Positions 1-11,831 are shown, numbered from the stretch's first letter. The stretch: DNA of 64,000 nt from Anaerobacillus isosaccharinicus (GCF_001866075.3 NZ_CP063356.1:62001-126000), one strand, 5' to 3'. Notes: generated by a model not told the origin, from the letters alone. Program-made: numbers and translations.

Positions 1-1551
<1,551 letters not shown>

Positions 1552-1600
1552 GAGAAGTAACCCCTCTCATAATTAGTTTAGGTAGTTTATTCTCTAGTGC

Positions 1601-1669
1601 GTGTTCAAAAAGGAGATAATCAGAGCCAACGAAGAATTCGCAAGCTTGTATTACGGACTTTTTGAACAT
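1601..1669. repeat. Short inverted repeat between DUF502 gene and dgkA
   Basis: An 11-bp inverted repeat (TGTTCAAAAAG at 1602-1612 and CTTTTTGAACA at 1658-1668) encloses a ~45-bp loop. It lacks the GC-rich stem plus T-run of an ordinary terminator. A partial match to the arm (GTTCAAAAAG) follows another repeat fragment near 59830. It may be a small dispersed intergenic element. Confidence 0.5.
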
Positions 1670-1676
1670 CCTCTTC

Positions 1677-2075
1677 CTAGAGTAAAGCCTTTACAATCTC
1701 TACGATTGGTCTATAAAAAATTAATATGCCGATTACGACCGTAAAAAAACTAAAAATCAAAACTGCTCCTGCTGATACGTCTTTAGCTATTTTCGCCATC
1801 GGGTGATATTCCTTTGTTACAAGATCTACGACTCGCTCAATTGCAGTGTTAATTACTTCTAACGAAATCACAATTCCAATGACTAGTAGCAGAATTAACT
1901 TTTCATATAATGGGATCTTTAATATAAAAGCAAAACTAATCATGATTGTTGCAATCAGGATGTGAATTTTCATATTTTGCTCATGACGGATCGCATGTTT
2001 TAAACCTGTCCAAGCGTAAATGAAGCTACATGTAAATCTTTTCCAATAACGATCATAATTATTTTTGAAGTCCAT
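1677..2075 (-). CDS. dgkA: Diacylglycerol / undecaprenol kinase
   Basis: An integral membrane kinase of the DgkA family. In Bacillus the enzyme mainly phosphorylates undecaprenol, feeding the lipid carrier pool for wall synthesis. The 132 aa include an amphipathic N-terminus, three hydrophobic helices, and the family signature EVINTAIERVVDL (about residues 74-86), which contains the catalytic glutamate. The start overlaps the end of ybeY by 17 bp, as in other bacilli. Confidence 0.93.
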   Translation of the reverse strand: MDFKNNYDRYWKRFTCSFIYAWTGLKHAIRHEQNMKIHILIATIMISFAFILKIPLYEKLILLLVIGIVISLEVINTAIERVVDLVTKEYHPMAKIAKDVSAGAVLIFSFFTVVIGILIFYRPIVEIVKALL

Positions 2076-2520
2076 AAGCCTCTAATAATTCCTCTTGGCG
2101 TTTAAACATCACTTTCTCTTCTTCCTCATTTATATGATCATACCCTAATAGGTGTAAAAAACCATGGACGACAAGAAAGCCTAGTTCACGATTAATTGAG
2201 TGACCATATTCCTCTGCTTGTTGAACAGTTTTTGGATAAGAAACGATGATATCTCCTAATAGATTAGGTATTACCTCAGCAAACACGTCACTTTCATCAT
2301 CATTTAATGCAAAGGAAATAACATCAGTTACCGAGTCTTTATTTCGGTATTCCTTGTTAATCTCTTGTATCGTTTTATTATCTACAAAGGTAACAGAAAC
2401 CTCTGATCCTTCAGTAACATTTTCCTCAGTGGCAACAAAGTTGATAATTGTTTCAATAAGTTTTACCTGATCCTCTGAAAGTGCATTCGTTTCATCATGA
2501 ATATCAACATCAATGATCAC
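2059..2520 (-). CDS. ybeY: Endoribonuclease YbeY
   Basis: A metal-dependent RNase needed for 16S rRNA 3' end maturation and ribosome quality control. The zinc signature HGFLHLLGYDH (H-x3-H-x5-H) lies near residues 119-129 of 153. The length is typical for the family. It overlaps dgkA downstream and the 3' end of pgpH upstream by 11 bp, which makes a tightly coupled phoH-pgpH-ybeY-dgkA operon. Confidence 0.96.
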   Translation of the reverse strand: MIIDVDIHDETNALSEDQVKLIETIINFVATEENVTEGSEVSVTFVDNKTIQEINKEYRNKDSVTDVISFALNDDESDVFAEVIPNLLGDIIVSYPKTVQQAEEYGHSINRELGFLVVHGFLHLLGYDHINEEEEKVMFKRQEELLEAYGLQK

Positions 2521-4738
2521 TTTGATTCTCTCCTTTCTCTTTCACATCTTCGGGATACTCAATCCTTGAATGAAACGTCCCTTTCAATGTTTCACAAATC
2601 GATGTAGCAACTGTGTTCAGTTGTTTTAATGTTAAATCACATTCATCAAACTGGCCATCTTCAAGTCGATCTGTAATAATTTTCTTTACTAACGCTTCAA
2701 TTTTTTCTGGCGTTGGTTTAGCCATCGAGCGAACTGCTGCCTCAACACAATCAGAAATTCCGACAACTGCACTTTCAACGGTTTGCGCTTTAGGACCCGG
2801 ATAGCGGAACTCTTGCTCAGAAACGGGTTTGTCTGAATCCTGATTTGCTTTATGATAAAAGTACTTTAACAGACTTGTGCCGTGGTGTTGCTCTGCAATA
2901 TCAACAATTTCCTTTGGCATCTTATAGTTTCTCAATAACTCTGCACCATCATAAGGATGAGAAATAATAATCGTCTTACTTAATTGTGGCGATAGCTTAT
3001 CATGGGGGTTATCCATCCTCATCTGGTTTTCAATAAAGAATTGCGGTCGTTTCGTTTTCCCTAAATCATGATAGTAAGATCCGACTCGGGCTAATAGCCC
3101 ATTTGCACCAATTGCCTCACAAGCAGACTCTGACAAGTTAGCGACAATAACACTATGATGATACGTACCAGGTGTTTCAACTAGTATTTTTCGTAATAGT
3201 GGATGATTTGGATTAGATAGTTCAATTAACTTCATTGAAGATAGTATTCCAAAACCAGCTTCAAAAAAAGGCAATAAACCTATGGTTAAAACAGCCGCGA
3301 GAAATCCAGAAAGAAATGCAAATCCAATGTTGGAACCTATGGCAATCCACCCATATTGAGCATTCTTTAACATTAGTAATGCCACAATTGTACAAATATT
3401 AATAGCTGCCACGAAAAGACCAGCTTGTAAAATTCTAGAGACTCTGTTTGACTTGCTTAAAAAGAAGACTCCAGCTACTGAACTAAAAAACACGTAAATT
3501 CCTAAGGTATAATTAAGAATAGCAGATGATTCTTCATTAAAAATAATGCTGGCGATAATTGAAAAAACCATACTTGTAAACAAAGCTACGCGCTGATGTA
3601 TTAACATTGTTATTAACATCGATCCAACTGCCACAGGAGTGATTAGCGTAACTCCTTGTAGGTTTAAGTTGTGAGTATAACTCGTAATCTTCATAATAAC
3701 AACTGTTACTAAAAATATAAGTACATACATTAAAAGATGACTATTATTTTGTTGTAATGATGTTTTTGCATCACCAAAATAATAAGCTAACATTGCAACA
3801 AGCATTAAAACAAGAATACCCAAACCGATAAAAGGTAGGATGTTTACCTGATCCTCGTGTAGACCTAAAAGAACAATTTGATTATAAATGGTTGAAGTGA
3901 TTAATTCTCCATCTTCAACGATAAGTTGTCCTTCACGAATCATGATAGGTTCAACTGCATCTCTAGCGGCTTGTTTAGCTAGTTCAGTAGCCTCATTGTC
4001 ATTGATATAATTAGCTGTTATTGCAAATCGAGCAATTTCAATCATTGCTTGGTATAATTTGTGGCTACTAACCGATGATGGAACTATTTTCTTCTCAACA
4101 AGGTCTTTTGCTTCTTCTACATCATTTAGGCGAATTTCTTCTCTCATGACAGTGCGAATCGCATCAATAGTAATTTCTTTTGCTATATTTAATTCAGACT
4201 TGTCCACTAATAAAAAAGTCATTAAAACTTCATCAGACAAATCATCGCTCGTTTGATTTGATATAATTGACCGTAGCTGATCCATCCTTTCTTCAATTGG
4301 AACAGCTTTTACTTCACTTAATTTTTGTTCAAGCTCTTCCTCTGTCTCGAACTCCTCTTCTCTAACCTCATCTAAAGCTTCGTTATATTTTTGTTCTGCC
4401 TCATCATTGATCCGCTTGACTATATCAAATATTTCTTCAATTTTCTTAGCCTGTTTTTCTTCATAATCTTTTTTATTCGTATATTGAGGACCTACAGCTT
4501 CAGCTGCGAGTCTTTTCTTTTCCTCTGTCGCCGATTTATTTTCTATTGTTATTGGAGCACGGATATCTTGCTCAGCTACGGATCCTAAAGAAACATTTAA
4601 TGTATTAGGGATGATATTACTTACCATCGATAAGTACATAATCAAACCTAAAGTAAAGAATAGAATAAGCCTTATGTAACGGTGGTCTTTAAATTTTTTC
4701 CACCACTTTTGTTGATCAATTGGTGCCTGTTTCCCCAT
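2510..4738 (-). CDS. pgpH: Cyclic-di-AMP phosphodiesterase, 7TM-HD family (PgpH)
   Basis: The protein is predicted to hydrolyse the essential second messenger c-di-AMP, based on its Listeria PgpH relatives (YqfF in B. subtilis). Domain order: N-terminal membrane anchor, a long charged extracellular 7TMR-HDED domain (about residues 35-290), a block of seven hydrophobic helices (about 295-480), and a cytoplasmic HD domain with HHSVIVANLSE and the HD dyad in YYHDLGK (about 535-575). The chosen ATG at 4738 gives 742 aa and follows GAGGTGAGAG. An upstream ATG at 4834 would add 32 residues without a family match. It lies between phoH and ybeY. Confidence 0.9.
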   Translation of the reverse strand: MGKQAPIDQQKWWKKFKDHRYIRLILFFTLGLIMYLSMVSNIIPNTLNVSLGSVAEQDIRAPITIENKSATEEKKRLAAEAVGPQYTNKKDYEEKQAKKIEEIFDIVKRINDEAEQKYNEALDEVREEEFETEEELEQKLSEVKAVPIEERMDQLRSIISNQTSDDLSDEVLMTFLLVDKSELNIAKEITIDAIRTVMREEIRLNDVEEAKDLVEKKIVPSSVSSHKLYQAMIEIARFAITANYINDNEATELAKQAARDAVEPIMIREGQLIVEDGELITSTIYNQIVLLGLHEDQVNILPFIGLGILVLMLVAMLAYYFGDAKTSLQQNNSHLLMYVLIFLVTVVIMKITSYTHNLNLQGVTLITPVAVGSMLITMLIHQRVALFTSMVFSIIASIIFNEESSAILNYTLGIYVFFSSVAGVFFLSKSNRVSRILQAGLFVAAINICTIVALLMLKNAQYGWIAIGSNIGFAFLSGFLAAVLTIGLLPFFEAGFGILSSMKLIELSNPNHPLLRKILVETPGTYHHSVIVANLSESACEAIGANGLLARVGSYYHDLGKTKRPQFFIENQMRMDNPHDKLSPQLSKTIIISHPYDGAELLRNYKMPKEIVDIAEQHHGTSLLKYFYHKANQDSDKPVSEQEFRYPGPKAQTVESAVVGISDCVEAAVRSMAKPTPEKIEALVKKIITDRLEDGQFDECDLTLKQLNTVATSICETLKGTFHSRIEYPEDVKEKGENQSDH

Positions 4739-4954
4739 TCTCTCACCTCTTTTATTAAAATGTCCGTTTCCCTCTTTAAATGCTAACATACCAATATAGT
4801 ATTGAATAACCCAAAATAAAGTCCTTATGTACAAAATCGAGAATTAACAACAAAATGTTAATTCTCAATTTTATTATACAATATTAATTTTGTGAGAAGG
4901 TTACAAGATCATTACTCTTGTTGTTTTATTACAAAATCTTTCATACATAAAGCA

Positions 4955-5920
4955 TTAAGTGCTTTCATTTTCTGATTTTTCATAAGCATTAATCACTTTC
5001 TGCACTAATGTATGTCGAACAACATCTGCAGCTTGTAGATGAATAAATTCAATACCATGAACCTTATCTAGCACCTCGAGCGCTGTTCGTAATCCCGACT
5101 TCTTCCCCTTAGGTAAGTCAATTTGTGTTAAATCACCTGTGATAACCATTTTAGAACCAAAACCTAATCTAGTTAAAAACATTTTTATTTGTTCAGATGT
5201 TGTATTTTGGGCTTCATCTAAGATAACAAATGAATCATCTAATGTTCTACCCCTCATATATGCTAGTGGAGCAACTTCAATTGTTCCTCGCTCCATCAAT
5301 CGAACTGTTTGCTCTACTCCCAAAACATCATGCATCGCATCATATAATGGTCTTAAATAAGGATCAACCTTTTCTTTAAGGTCTCCAGGTAAAAAACCTA
5401 AGCTTTCACCTGCTTCAACAGCAGGTCTAGTTAAGACAATTCGTTTTACAAATCCGTCTTTCAAGGCATTTACAGCCATAACGACAGCCAAATATGTTTT
5501 ACCAGTTCCAGCAGGCCCAATACCAAAGACAATATCCCATTTTTTAATCGCTGAAATGTAATGACGTTGGCCAAGCGTTTTTACTAAAATTGGTTTACCT
5601 TTAACATTAACAGCAATTTTCTCCTGGTATAGCTCCAGCAGCTCTTCAAGCATCCCTCGCTCAGCCAATCCGACAGCATATACGATATCTCGTTCAGAAA
5701 TTTGTGTACCTTTTCGAATTAAAATGAGAAGTGCGTCAATTACTTCTACTACAATTAAAATTTTTGCTTCTTCTCCAGTAACTAATATTTTTTCGCCTCT
5801 AGTCACAATTTTTACATCAAGCTTTTCTTCCATTCTTTTTAAATGGCTGTCATTTGGTCCAAATAAACTTTGTGCTTCAGTCGCTTTTTCTAATTGTAAA
5901 TCAATAAGCTTTTCTGCCAA
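4955..5920 (-). CDS. phoH: PhoH-like NTPase
   Basis: A cytoplasmic P-loop ATPase of the PhoH family (YlaK/PhoL group), linked to RNA metabolism and always found near ybeY. The Walker A motif GPAGTGKT is near residue 134 and the Walker B-like FVILDEAQN near 232. The start is uncertain. A TTG at 5929 lies only one base after GGGG, whereas the TTG at 5920 has suitable spacing and gives a product starting MAEKLIDLQ, in line with relatives. Either start overlaps or abuts the yqfD stop. Confidence 0.93.
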   Translation of the reverse strand: MAEKLIDLQLEKATEAQSLFGPNDSHLKRMEEKLDVKIVTRGEKILVTGEEAKILIVVEVIDALLILIRKGTQISERDIVYAVGLAERGMLEELLELYQEKIAVNVKGKPILVKTLGQRHYISAIKKWDIVFGIGPAGTGKTYLAVVMAVNALKDGFVKRIVLTRPAVEAGESLGFLPGDLKEKVDPYLRPLYDAMHDVLGVEQTVRLMERGTIEVAPLAYMRGRTLDDSFVILDEAQNTTSEQIKMFLTRLGFGSKMVITGDLTQIDLPKGKKSGLRTALEVLDKVHGIEFIHLQAADVVRHTLVQKVINAYEKSENEST

Positions 5921-5925
5921 TAGTC

Positions 5926-7113
5926 TCAATCCCCTTGAATGATTGGTTGTGAAGTCGCTATATCTTCTATTACCTGGTAGTGTATCATTAATTTAACTTT
6001 ACCATTCTCAATTGTTTCGTGCAAAATTTTTTCACCTTTTATTATTGCATCCTTATCTAACTTTTTCAGTAACTCTTCTCTAGCCATGAGTGTCGCAATG
6101 CTAATTGCTTCTTCCTCACTATATTCTATTATTAGTGTTTCCTTTTCTAAAAAATATTTGCGGTTATATTTAATTGGCAATATCCATTTCAAAAACCTCA
6201 AATTATGACTGTATTCATTTATTTCATATTCCGTAAATTCTGGTTTTCCAAAGCCCCAAATAGGAAGTGTGACATTCAGGACAGAAATGGAGTAATGCTT
6301 TTTACTTTCTCCAGTCAAAGTCGCAAATTCACTGACTAACGGAATGGACACATTAGACTTGTACCAAATTTCGCCAAGTATTTTCCCTTTAGCGGGTGCA
6401 ATCTCCATCTTTCCTTCCTTGCCAATAAATCCACTAATTAACATTTGTCCTTTTTCAACAAAGCTATTTGGCGTTACTTTTCCTTGACCCTGTTCCACAA
6501 AAATATCATATACTATTGCTTTTTTCTTCGCTACTAAATGGCGTGGTGAAACGGGAGCTTGCTTTTCTGGAAATGTTTGTTCTACTACATTAAAGTGGTA
6601 GGTCGTCCCATTTAAAGTTACACCAATCCATGTTGCTTCTTCAATTTCAGAAGTTACTTTCATTTGAATTTCTTCGACACTAGGAAGTAAAAAGTGAAAT
6701 CTCCCTTTTTTAATCCCTAATTCATTAACAGCTTGAGTTAATTGATGTTCTACCTTTGGAGAGGCCCCATCGATTGAAATATTCCAAACCATATTCGATA
6801 AAACAAACAATATCGCGATAAAACTCAAAACGCCCCCAACAAATCCACCTCTCGAGATCATTCTTCTAAGTAAAAATGGGGCACCTTTTCTTTCAATAAA
6901 ATAAACCTTAACCTTCGTTGCTTTAACAATTGGCCGTATCCGTTTGACGTCTTCTAACGCAACGTAACATACCATTGTCTCTTCTCCTACCCGACGAATA
7001 TGCCAAATGGAAACTTTTTCTCTTATACATCTGTTTAAAAATAGCTCAGTATATTTTCCAACAATTTTAATTCTAGCGAACCCTGATATTGTGTTTGTCC
7101 ATGAATTCTTCAT
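5926..7113 (-). CDS. yqfD: Sporulation protein YqfD
   Basis: A membrane protein of the YqfD/SpoIV family, expressed in the mother cell in B. subtilis and important for sporulation; its biochemical role is unknown. It has 395 aa, with one strong hydrophobic segment at about residues 90-112 separating a small basic N-terminal domain from a large C-terminal domain. The ATG at 7113 has GGAG about 10 bases upstream; a GTG two codons earlier is too close. It is downstream of yqfC, making a yqfC-yqfD pair read into phoH. Confidence 0.9.
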   Translation of the reverse strand: MKNSWTNTISGFARIKIVGKYTELFLNRCIREKVSIWHIRRVGEETMVCYVALEDVKRIRPIVKATKVKVYFIERKGAPFLLRRMISRGGFVGGVLSFIAILFVLSNMVWNISIDGASPKVEHQLTQAVNELGIKKGRFHFLLPSVEEIQMKVTSEIEEATWIGVTLNGTTYHFNVVEQTFPEKQAPVSPRHLVAKKKAIVYDIFVEQGQGKVTPNSFVEKGQMLISGFIGKEGKMEIAPAKGKILGEIWYKSNVSIPLVSEFATLTGESKKHYSISVLNVTLPIWGFGKPEFTEYEINEYSHNLRFLKWILPIKYNRKYFLEKETLIIEYSEEEAISIATLMAREELLKKLDKDAIIKGEKILHETIENGKVKLMIHYQVIEDIATSQPIIQGD

Positions 7114-7130
7114 ACACACTTCACTCCTAG

Positions 7131-7430
7131 CTACCTTTTTTTCTGCGGATTTTCATTTATGTAAATGACTTGATCAATTACACCTTCTAATAAAAGTTCT
7201 TCTGGTAAGATTGTTTTAATAACAAAATGGTTTCCTTTTATCAATAATTGACCTTGTTCTAATAAAAGCCTTAATTCCTGGTTTGAAAATTTAAGGACGC
7301 CTCGATGATTCTCAATATAAATATGTAATTGGCCAATCATCGTAATTCTTGGAAGATCCATCATCACATCTGCAGGAAGTTCCATCTTATCTGTCATCCA
7401 TTTTCTGACCATCTTATTTATCTTCCTCAT
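7131..7430 (-). CDS. yqfC: Sporulation protein YqfC
   Basis: A small (99 aa) sporulation-associated protein, the constant partner of YqfD. Bacillus homologues have SigE-dependent expression; the function is unknown. The N-terminus is basic, followed by the conserved LPADVMMDLPRITMIG block (about residues 19-34) that identifies the family. The ATG at 7430 is preceded by GGGGG at about 10 bases. It starts 17 bp upstream of yqfD, so the two are co-transcribed. Confidence 0.88.
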   Translation of the reverse strand: MRKINKMVRKWMTDKMELPADVMMDLPRITMIGQLHIYIENHRGVLKFSNQELRLLLEQGQLLIKGNHFVIKTILPEELLLEGVIDQVIYINENPQKKR

Positions 7431-7591
7431 AATGTAAGAACCCCCTTTCATATCATTTTTATGTTAGAAACAGAAAGGGTATCACTCTTTTTTATGTAGG
7501 GTGAAGAAAAGTGCAGAGTTGTGAGCGTATTGTTGCGTGTGCTATTACTTAAAAAGAAACTTTAAATGATACACTCAAAAGTACAAATAAA

Positions 7592-7626
7592 AAAACAAGG
7601 CTAAGCATATGCTTAACCTTGTTTTC
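7592..7626 (-). terminator. Intrinsic terminator at the end of the floA-side operon
   Basis: A stem of AACAAGG(T/C)TAAGC around a central CATATG-type loop is followed on the minus strand by a T-run. The last codons and stop of the upstream 178-aa gene lie inside the hairpin. It separates the nfeD-floA group from yqfC. Confidence 0.75.
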
Positions 7627-8149
7627 TTCTTGTATTTAAAGTTGGGCGATATGAACCTTTTGCCCTTGGCTTTCCTAGTATTTCTGACCACACTACCCCT
7701 TTTATTGCCTCATCTCTCGAAATACTGGAGAAGTCTAGCGAGACCTTATTAGAAGCTGTTAAATCATCTTTATAAATAGGAGAGTTTGTTAGTGATTGTC
7801 TAGCCTTTTGCCCTGCTTTTTCTTTTCTAAGCTTCGCCTTCTCGTACTTTTCTAGAAGCTCCCGACTACGATTAACTTCCATAGAAGTCTGCTCTTCAGT
7901 ATATGTGTACGACTGTTCTCTTGACTTTTGAGGAGCTGAATTAGTTTGAGCCTCTTGTTGGAATATTTCCCTCCAATCAACTTCATTTCGCTGATTTTCT
8001 GGTCTTCCTTGTGCTCTAGGGGCTCCTGGCTTTCTTGTTTCCCTTTGTGCTTCTTCCTCTTTACCTCTTTTCAGGAAACTAAGGAAAGCTCCAATTATTA
8101 AGAATAGCAGTAAAGGATTTCCAAATATTAAATCAAGGAGTTGCTCCAA
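7613..8149 (-). CDS. Membrane-anchored hypothetical protein downstream of floA
   Basis: I do not recognise a function. The 178 aa start with one hydrophobic helix (about residues 8-24), followed by a long, charged, low-complexity region rich in Arg, Glu, Gln and Pro. A more structured C-terminal part includes DFSSISRDEAIKGVVWSEILGKPRA (described only by position, about 138-162). This suggests an N-terminally anchored cytoplasmic tail. It follows floA by about 85 bp and ends in a terminator, so it is probably the last gene of the nfeD-floA transcript and could act at the flotillin assembly. Confidence 0.75.
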   Translation of the reverse strand: MEQLLDLIFGNPLLLFLIIGAFLSFLKRGKEEEAQRETRKPGAPRAQGRPENQRNEVDWREIFQQEAQTNSAPQKSREQSYTYTEEQTSMEVNRSRELLEKYEKAKLRKEKAGQKARQSLTNSPIYKDDLTASNKVSLDFSSISRDEAIKGVVWSEILGKPRAKGSYRPTLNTRRKQG

Positions 8150-8234
8150 TTTTTCTCCTCCTTTCTAGTGTTGCTTTAGAAAAAACTTACACCTTACCCT
8201 CATTTGAAGGTAACTAGATTGACTTAATATTTAC

Positions 8235-9215
8235 TTATTGCTTTTTATCGTCATCAGTAGCTTTACCAATAGAATCTCTCATATCAGTATCTGCAGAGAT
8301 ATTTTGAAAGTTTAAGTAGTCCATTACACCAATGTTTCCTGAACGTAGCGCTTCAGCCATTGCAAGTGGTACTTCTGCTTCTGCTTCAACAACCTTTGCT
8401 CGCATTTCTTCGACTCTTGCCTTCATCTCTTGTTCAGTAGCTACAGCCATTGCACGGCGTTCTTCCGCTTTTGCTTGAGCGATCTTCTTATCTGCCTCAG
8501 CTTGATCAGTCTGAAGTTCAGCACCGATATTTTTACCGATATCAATATCTGCAATATCAATGGACAAAATTTCAAAAGCTGTCCCAGCGTCTAAACCTTT
8601 TGCTAAAACGGTTTGCGAAATTAAATCGGGATTTTCTAAAACTTTTTTATGACTATTTGCTGAACCGATTGTGGATACAATCCCTTCACCTACACGGGCA
8701 ATAACAGTGTCTTCACCTGCACCCCCGACAAGACGATCAATATTTGCACGAACTGTAATACGTGCCTTTGCTTTTACTTCAATACCATCCATTGCAACAC
8801 CGGCAATAAATGGTGTTTCGATAACTTTAGGATTTACACTCATTTGAACTGCTTCTAATACGTCACGACCAGCGAGATCAATGGCAGCCGCACGCTCAAA
8901 ACTTAATTCAATGTTTGCTCTTTGCGCTGCAATTAATGCATTAACAACGCGGTCAACGTTACCACCAGCTAAGTAATGTCCTTCAAGCTGATTGATGTTT
9001 AATTCTAACCCTGCTTTTACAGCTTTAATTAACGGATTTACAATACGGGCAGGAATTACACGACGAAGTCTCATCCCTACTAGTGTAAAAATTCCAACAC
9101 GAACTCCTGCGGCTAACGCAGAAATCCATAGCATAACTGGAACAAATGTAAATAAAACAGCAAAACCAATGATAATTAAAGCAACAATAATGAGTAAAAA
9201 GATTTCTTGTGGCAT
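8235..9215 (-). CDS. floA: Flotillin-like protein FloA
   Basis: An SPFH-domain scaffold protein of functional membrane microdomains (YqfA in B. subtilis), affecting membrane fluidity and signalling complexes. The 326 aa begin with a hydrophobic hairpin (about residues 5-45), then the SPFH domain with [19 protein letters not shown] near 135-153. The C-terminal third is a helical region rich in Ala, Glu and Lys (about 230-290). It lies just downstream of the NfeD gene, the standard pairing. The ATG is preceded by AGGAGG. Confidence 0.95.
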   Translation of the reverse strand: MPQEIFLLIIVALIIIGFAVLFTFVPVMLWISALAAGVRVGIFTLVGMRLRRVIPARIVNPLIKAVKAGLELNINQLEGHYLAGGNVDRVVNALIAAQRANIELSFERAAAIDLAGRDVLEAVQMSVNPKVIETPFIAGVAMDGIEVKAKARITVRANIDRLVGGAGEDTVIARVGEGIVSTIGSANSHKKVLENPDLISQTVLAKGLDAGTAFEILSIDIADIDIGKNIGAELQTDQAEADKKIAQAKAEERRAMAVATEQEMKARVEEMRAKVVEAEAEVPLAMAEALRSGNIGVMDYLNFQNISADTDMRDSIGKATDDDKKQ

Positions 9216-9323
9216 TTTTTATTTCCTCCTTTTAATAATTACTAAGACAAATATCCTCTTTTAAGATACCCTTAAAACTTGTTTCATTGCAAATGTTATC
9301 TATTTTGACTAGCAACAATGCAT

Positions 9324-10670
9324 TTAGTCCTTAAATGTTTCCTTCAACTCACGAACAACTATTCTCGATCCTTGAGTTGCCACGATTTTTACTTTTTGCC
9401 CTTGGGCAATAAATCCACCTTCAGAAACTACGTCAAGTCTTTCATCTTCAAATATGGCTGTTCCAGAAGGTCTTAATACAGTAGAGGCATAACCAATTTC
9501 TCCAATCAGTTCTTTTCTAGTTGCATTAGAGACATAGCCCTGCTCCGATGTGGTTGCATACGTTAAAATCATTTTCTTTAATGGACCTTTGTACCCGAAA
9601 TACTTAAAGAAAAATATTGAAACGACGACGGTAATAACAACTGCTATTAATATTGAAAGCAATATATTTACAGTTGAATAAGATGCTAGCACCATACTAC
9701 CGATAATCGCGACTATCCCCAAGATACCGAAAATTCCAAAGCCAGGGAAAAGTATTTCTACAATGATTAAGATAATACCTGCAGCAAATAAAATTAATAC
9801 CTCATATCCCGCAAAACCAGCAACTAAATGACCAAAAAAGAACAAAAATAATGCAGAAAGTCCCATGATCCCTGGAATACCAAAGCCTGGTGAATACAAT
9901 TCTAGAACTAACCCTAAGCTTCCAATTGAAAGTAAAATAGGGATAATAACAGGGTGTGTAACGAATCTGGCGATTTTCTCTGCAAAGCTAACTTCTAAAT
10001 CTCTAATAACTGCATTTTCCATTTCTAGAAAAGCAAGTAACTCTTGCCGGTCCGCTGCAATTGCCTCTGCATATCCTACTTTTATCGCATCACCTGAAGT
10101 TAAAGTTAATAATTTACCCTCTCCTGCACCTACTTCTGGTAAATTAACACTAGTATCCGCCATTGCTCTCGCATAAATTGGATTTCGATCATTAAGTTTT
10201 GCAGCCTCTTCAAGTGTTGCGAGCCACGCTGACTGCATTTTGTCCTCGGCAGCATTTCCAGCACCGTCAACAACTGCAGCAGAACCCATAGTCGTTCCAG
10301 GCGCCATCACAATTTGATCCGCATTTAAGGCGATATATGCTCCTGCTGACCAAGCTTTTCCCGTCACATAAGCAGTAGTTGGTACAGCTGAATTTCTAAT
10401 TAAGTAGGCAATTTCTGTCGCAGCATCTACAAGTCCTCCTGGAGTATCTATTTCAAGGACGATCTGAGTTGCTCCTTCTTCCTGCGCTTGTAACAGACTG
10501 CGCCTTAAAAACGCTTCAAGGCCTCGTTCTACCGCTTGTTCAACTGGTATGAAATAAACAACCTCATTATTAGTTTGACTATGTGCTGGCGGCTGTGCTG
10601 CCCAAATCACAAGTCCACATACAATGAGGGATAAAAATAACAAACGTCTGATTATCATTGACCTATTCAT
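9324..10670 (-). CDS. NfeD family membrane protein with ClpP-type protease domain
   Basis: Homologue of B. subtilis YqeZ, a long (NfeD1b) protein paired with flotillin. It has 448 aa: a signal-type hydrophobic segment (about 6-26), a ClpP-class serine protease domain with the GKAWSAGAYIAL region (about 105-117) holding the presumed nucleophile Ser, four or more transmembrane helices (about 240-340), and a C-terminal OB-fold NfeD domain. The ATG at 10670 has GGAGG six bases upstream; an ATG two codons earlier touches the ribosome site. It works with FloA just downstream. Confidence 0.9.
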   Translation of the reverse strand: MNRSMIIRRLLFLSLIVCGLVIWAAQPPAHSQTNNEVVYFIPVEQAVERGLEAFLRRSLLQAQEEGATQIVLEIDTPGGLVDAATEIAYLIRNSAVPTTAYVTGKAWSAGAYIALNADQIVMAPGTTMGSAAVVDGAGNAAEDKMQSAWLATLEEAAKLNDRNPIYARAMADTSVNLPEVGAGEGKLLTLTSGDAIKVGYAEAIAADRQELLAFLEMENAVIRDLEVSFAEKIARFVTHPVIIPILLSIGSLGLVLELYSPGFGIPGIMGLSALFLFFFGHLVAGFAGYEVLILFAAGIILIIVEILFPGFGIFGILGIVAIIGSMVLASYSTVNILLSILIAVVITVVVSIFFFKYFGYKGPLKKMILTYATTSEQGYVSNATRKELIGEIGYASTVLRPSGTAIFEDERLDVVSEGGFIAQGQKVKIVATQGSRIVVRELKETFKD

Positions 10671-10854
10671 TTCCATCCTCCTTTCTATAAACTTTTTGAC
10701 TAAACTTAAAAGTAAGTATCAAGAATAGCCTTTCGTAAACATCTCTGTACATATACGTTTATAGTATAAGAAAGTTCCCGCATTTTTAAAAATAATAACA
10801 ATTAAATTTAAAAATTTATTTATTTTGAGAAATCCCACAGCTCCTGCTCAATAT

Positions 10855-10887
10855 AAAAAACGCCTTGCACAAGACAAGGCGTTGTTT
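10855..10887 (-). terminator. Intrinsic terminator of rpsU-yqeY
   Basis: A stem AACGCCTTG / CAAGGCGTT with a 7-nt loop is followed on the minus strand by a T-rich tract, directly after the yqeY stop codon. Confidence 0.85.
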
Positions 10888-10890
10888 TAT

Positions 10891-11334
10891 TTATGATAAA
10901 AATTGTTGTACAAGTCGGTTTACAACTGAGCCATCAGTTTTACCTTTAACTTTTGACATAATTGCGCCCATTACCTTACCCATATCAGCCTTTGAAGAAG
11001 CTCCAATTTCTTGAATTGTTTGTTTAACAATTTCAGCAACCTCAACATCAGATAATTGTTCTGGCATGTAAGCTTTTAGAATAACGACTTCTTCACGTAC
11101 CTTTTCGGCTAAATCTTCACGATCAGCCTTTTCAAACTCATGGAGGGAATCTTTGCGTTGTTTGAGCTCGCGATTAAGAACAGTGAGTGCTTCGTCTTCT
11201 GTAAGTTCTTTCTTAAGATTAATCGCTTCGTTTTGTAAAGCTGATTTAACCATACGAATAACAGAGAGCCTTTGCTTTTCCTTATTCTTCATCGCTTCCT
11301 TCATATCAACAGTTAAACGATCAAGAAGATTCAA
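10891..11334 (-). CDS. yqeY: GatB/YqeY domain protein
   Basis: A soluble, all-helical protein of the YqeY family, related to the C-terminal domain of GatB and thought to interact with tRNA; no defined activity is known. The family block [19 protein letters not shown] appears near residues 90-103. No ATG is available at the 5' end. A TTG at 11334 (product starting MNLLDRL, 147 aa) has GAGAGGG 8 bases upstream, better than the GTG at 11343, which is fused to the ribosome site. It follows rpsU closely, as in B. subtilis. Confidence 0.92.
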   Translation of the reverse strand: MNLLDRLTVDMKEAMKNKEKQRLSVIRMVKSALQNEAINLKKELTEDEALTVLNRELKQRKDSLHEFEKADREDLAEKVREEVVILKAYMPEQLSDVEVAEIVKQTIQEIGASSKADMGKVMGAIMSKVKGKTDGSVVNRLVQQFLS

Positions 11335-11353
11335 ATCCAACACCCTCTCTTAA

Positions 11354-11527
11354 TTAGAACTTACGCTTCCTTGCCGCCTCTGACTTTTTCTTACGTTTTA
11401 CACTAGGCTTTTCATAGTGCTTACGCTTTTTCACTTCTGCCAAAGTACCTTCTCTAGATATTGACTTTTTGAAGCGACGAAGAGCAGCGTCAATCGATTC
11501 ATTTTTGCGAACACGAGTCTCTGCCAT
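11354..11527 (-). CDS. rpsU: 30S ribosomal protein S21
   Basis: A small basic ribosomal protein near the anti-Shine-Dalgarno end of 16S rRNA. Its 57 aa match the normal length in Bacillus. It begins [20 protein letters not shown] and ends in an Arg/Lys-rich tail. An in-frame upstream extension to 11566 is spurious because a good GGAGGGA ribosome site precedes the ATG at 11527. The rpsU-yqeY pair is conserved. Confidence 0.97.
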   Translation of the reverse strand: MAETRVRKNESIDAALRRFKKSISREGTLAEVKKRKHYEKPSVKRKKKSEAARKRKF

Positions 11528-11831
11528 CTTTAATTTCCCTCCCTCCGAAACAACCAATGAAAACATGTTAGATTAGCAACTCTAAATTTAGAGGCTAAAA
11601 ATAGGTAAACTATGCACTATTTAGCGATAGTAAAAAAACATGTCTTTAAAGATTATAATATAACGGCTTTTTAAGGTCAACTTTTTTTATTGTTTTTCCC
11701 TCGCATTGTGTAAAATGTTGTCTGTTTAGCTTCCTTTCTTAAACAAATTATTTAAAAATAGTTAAAAAAATTAATTTTTGTCATGCTTGTACTCACTCGT
11801 CCATACAAATGATAAAGAGGTGAGATCATTC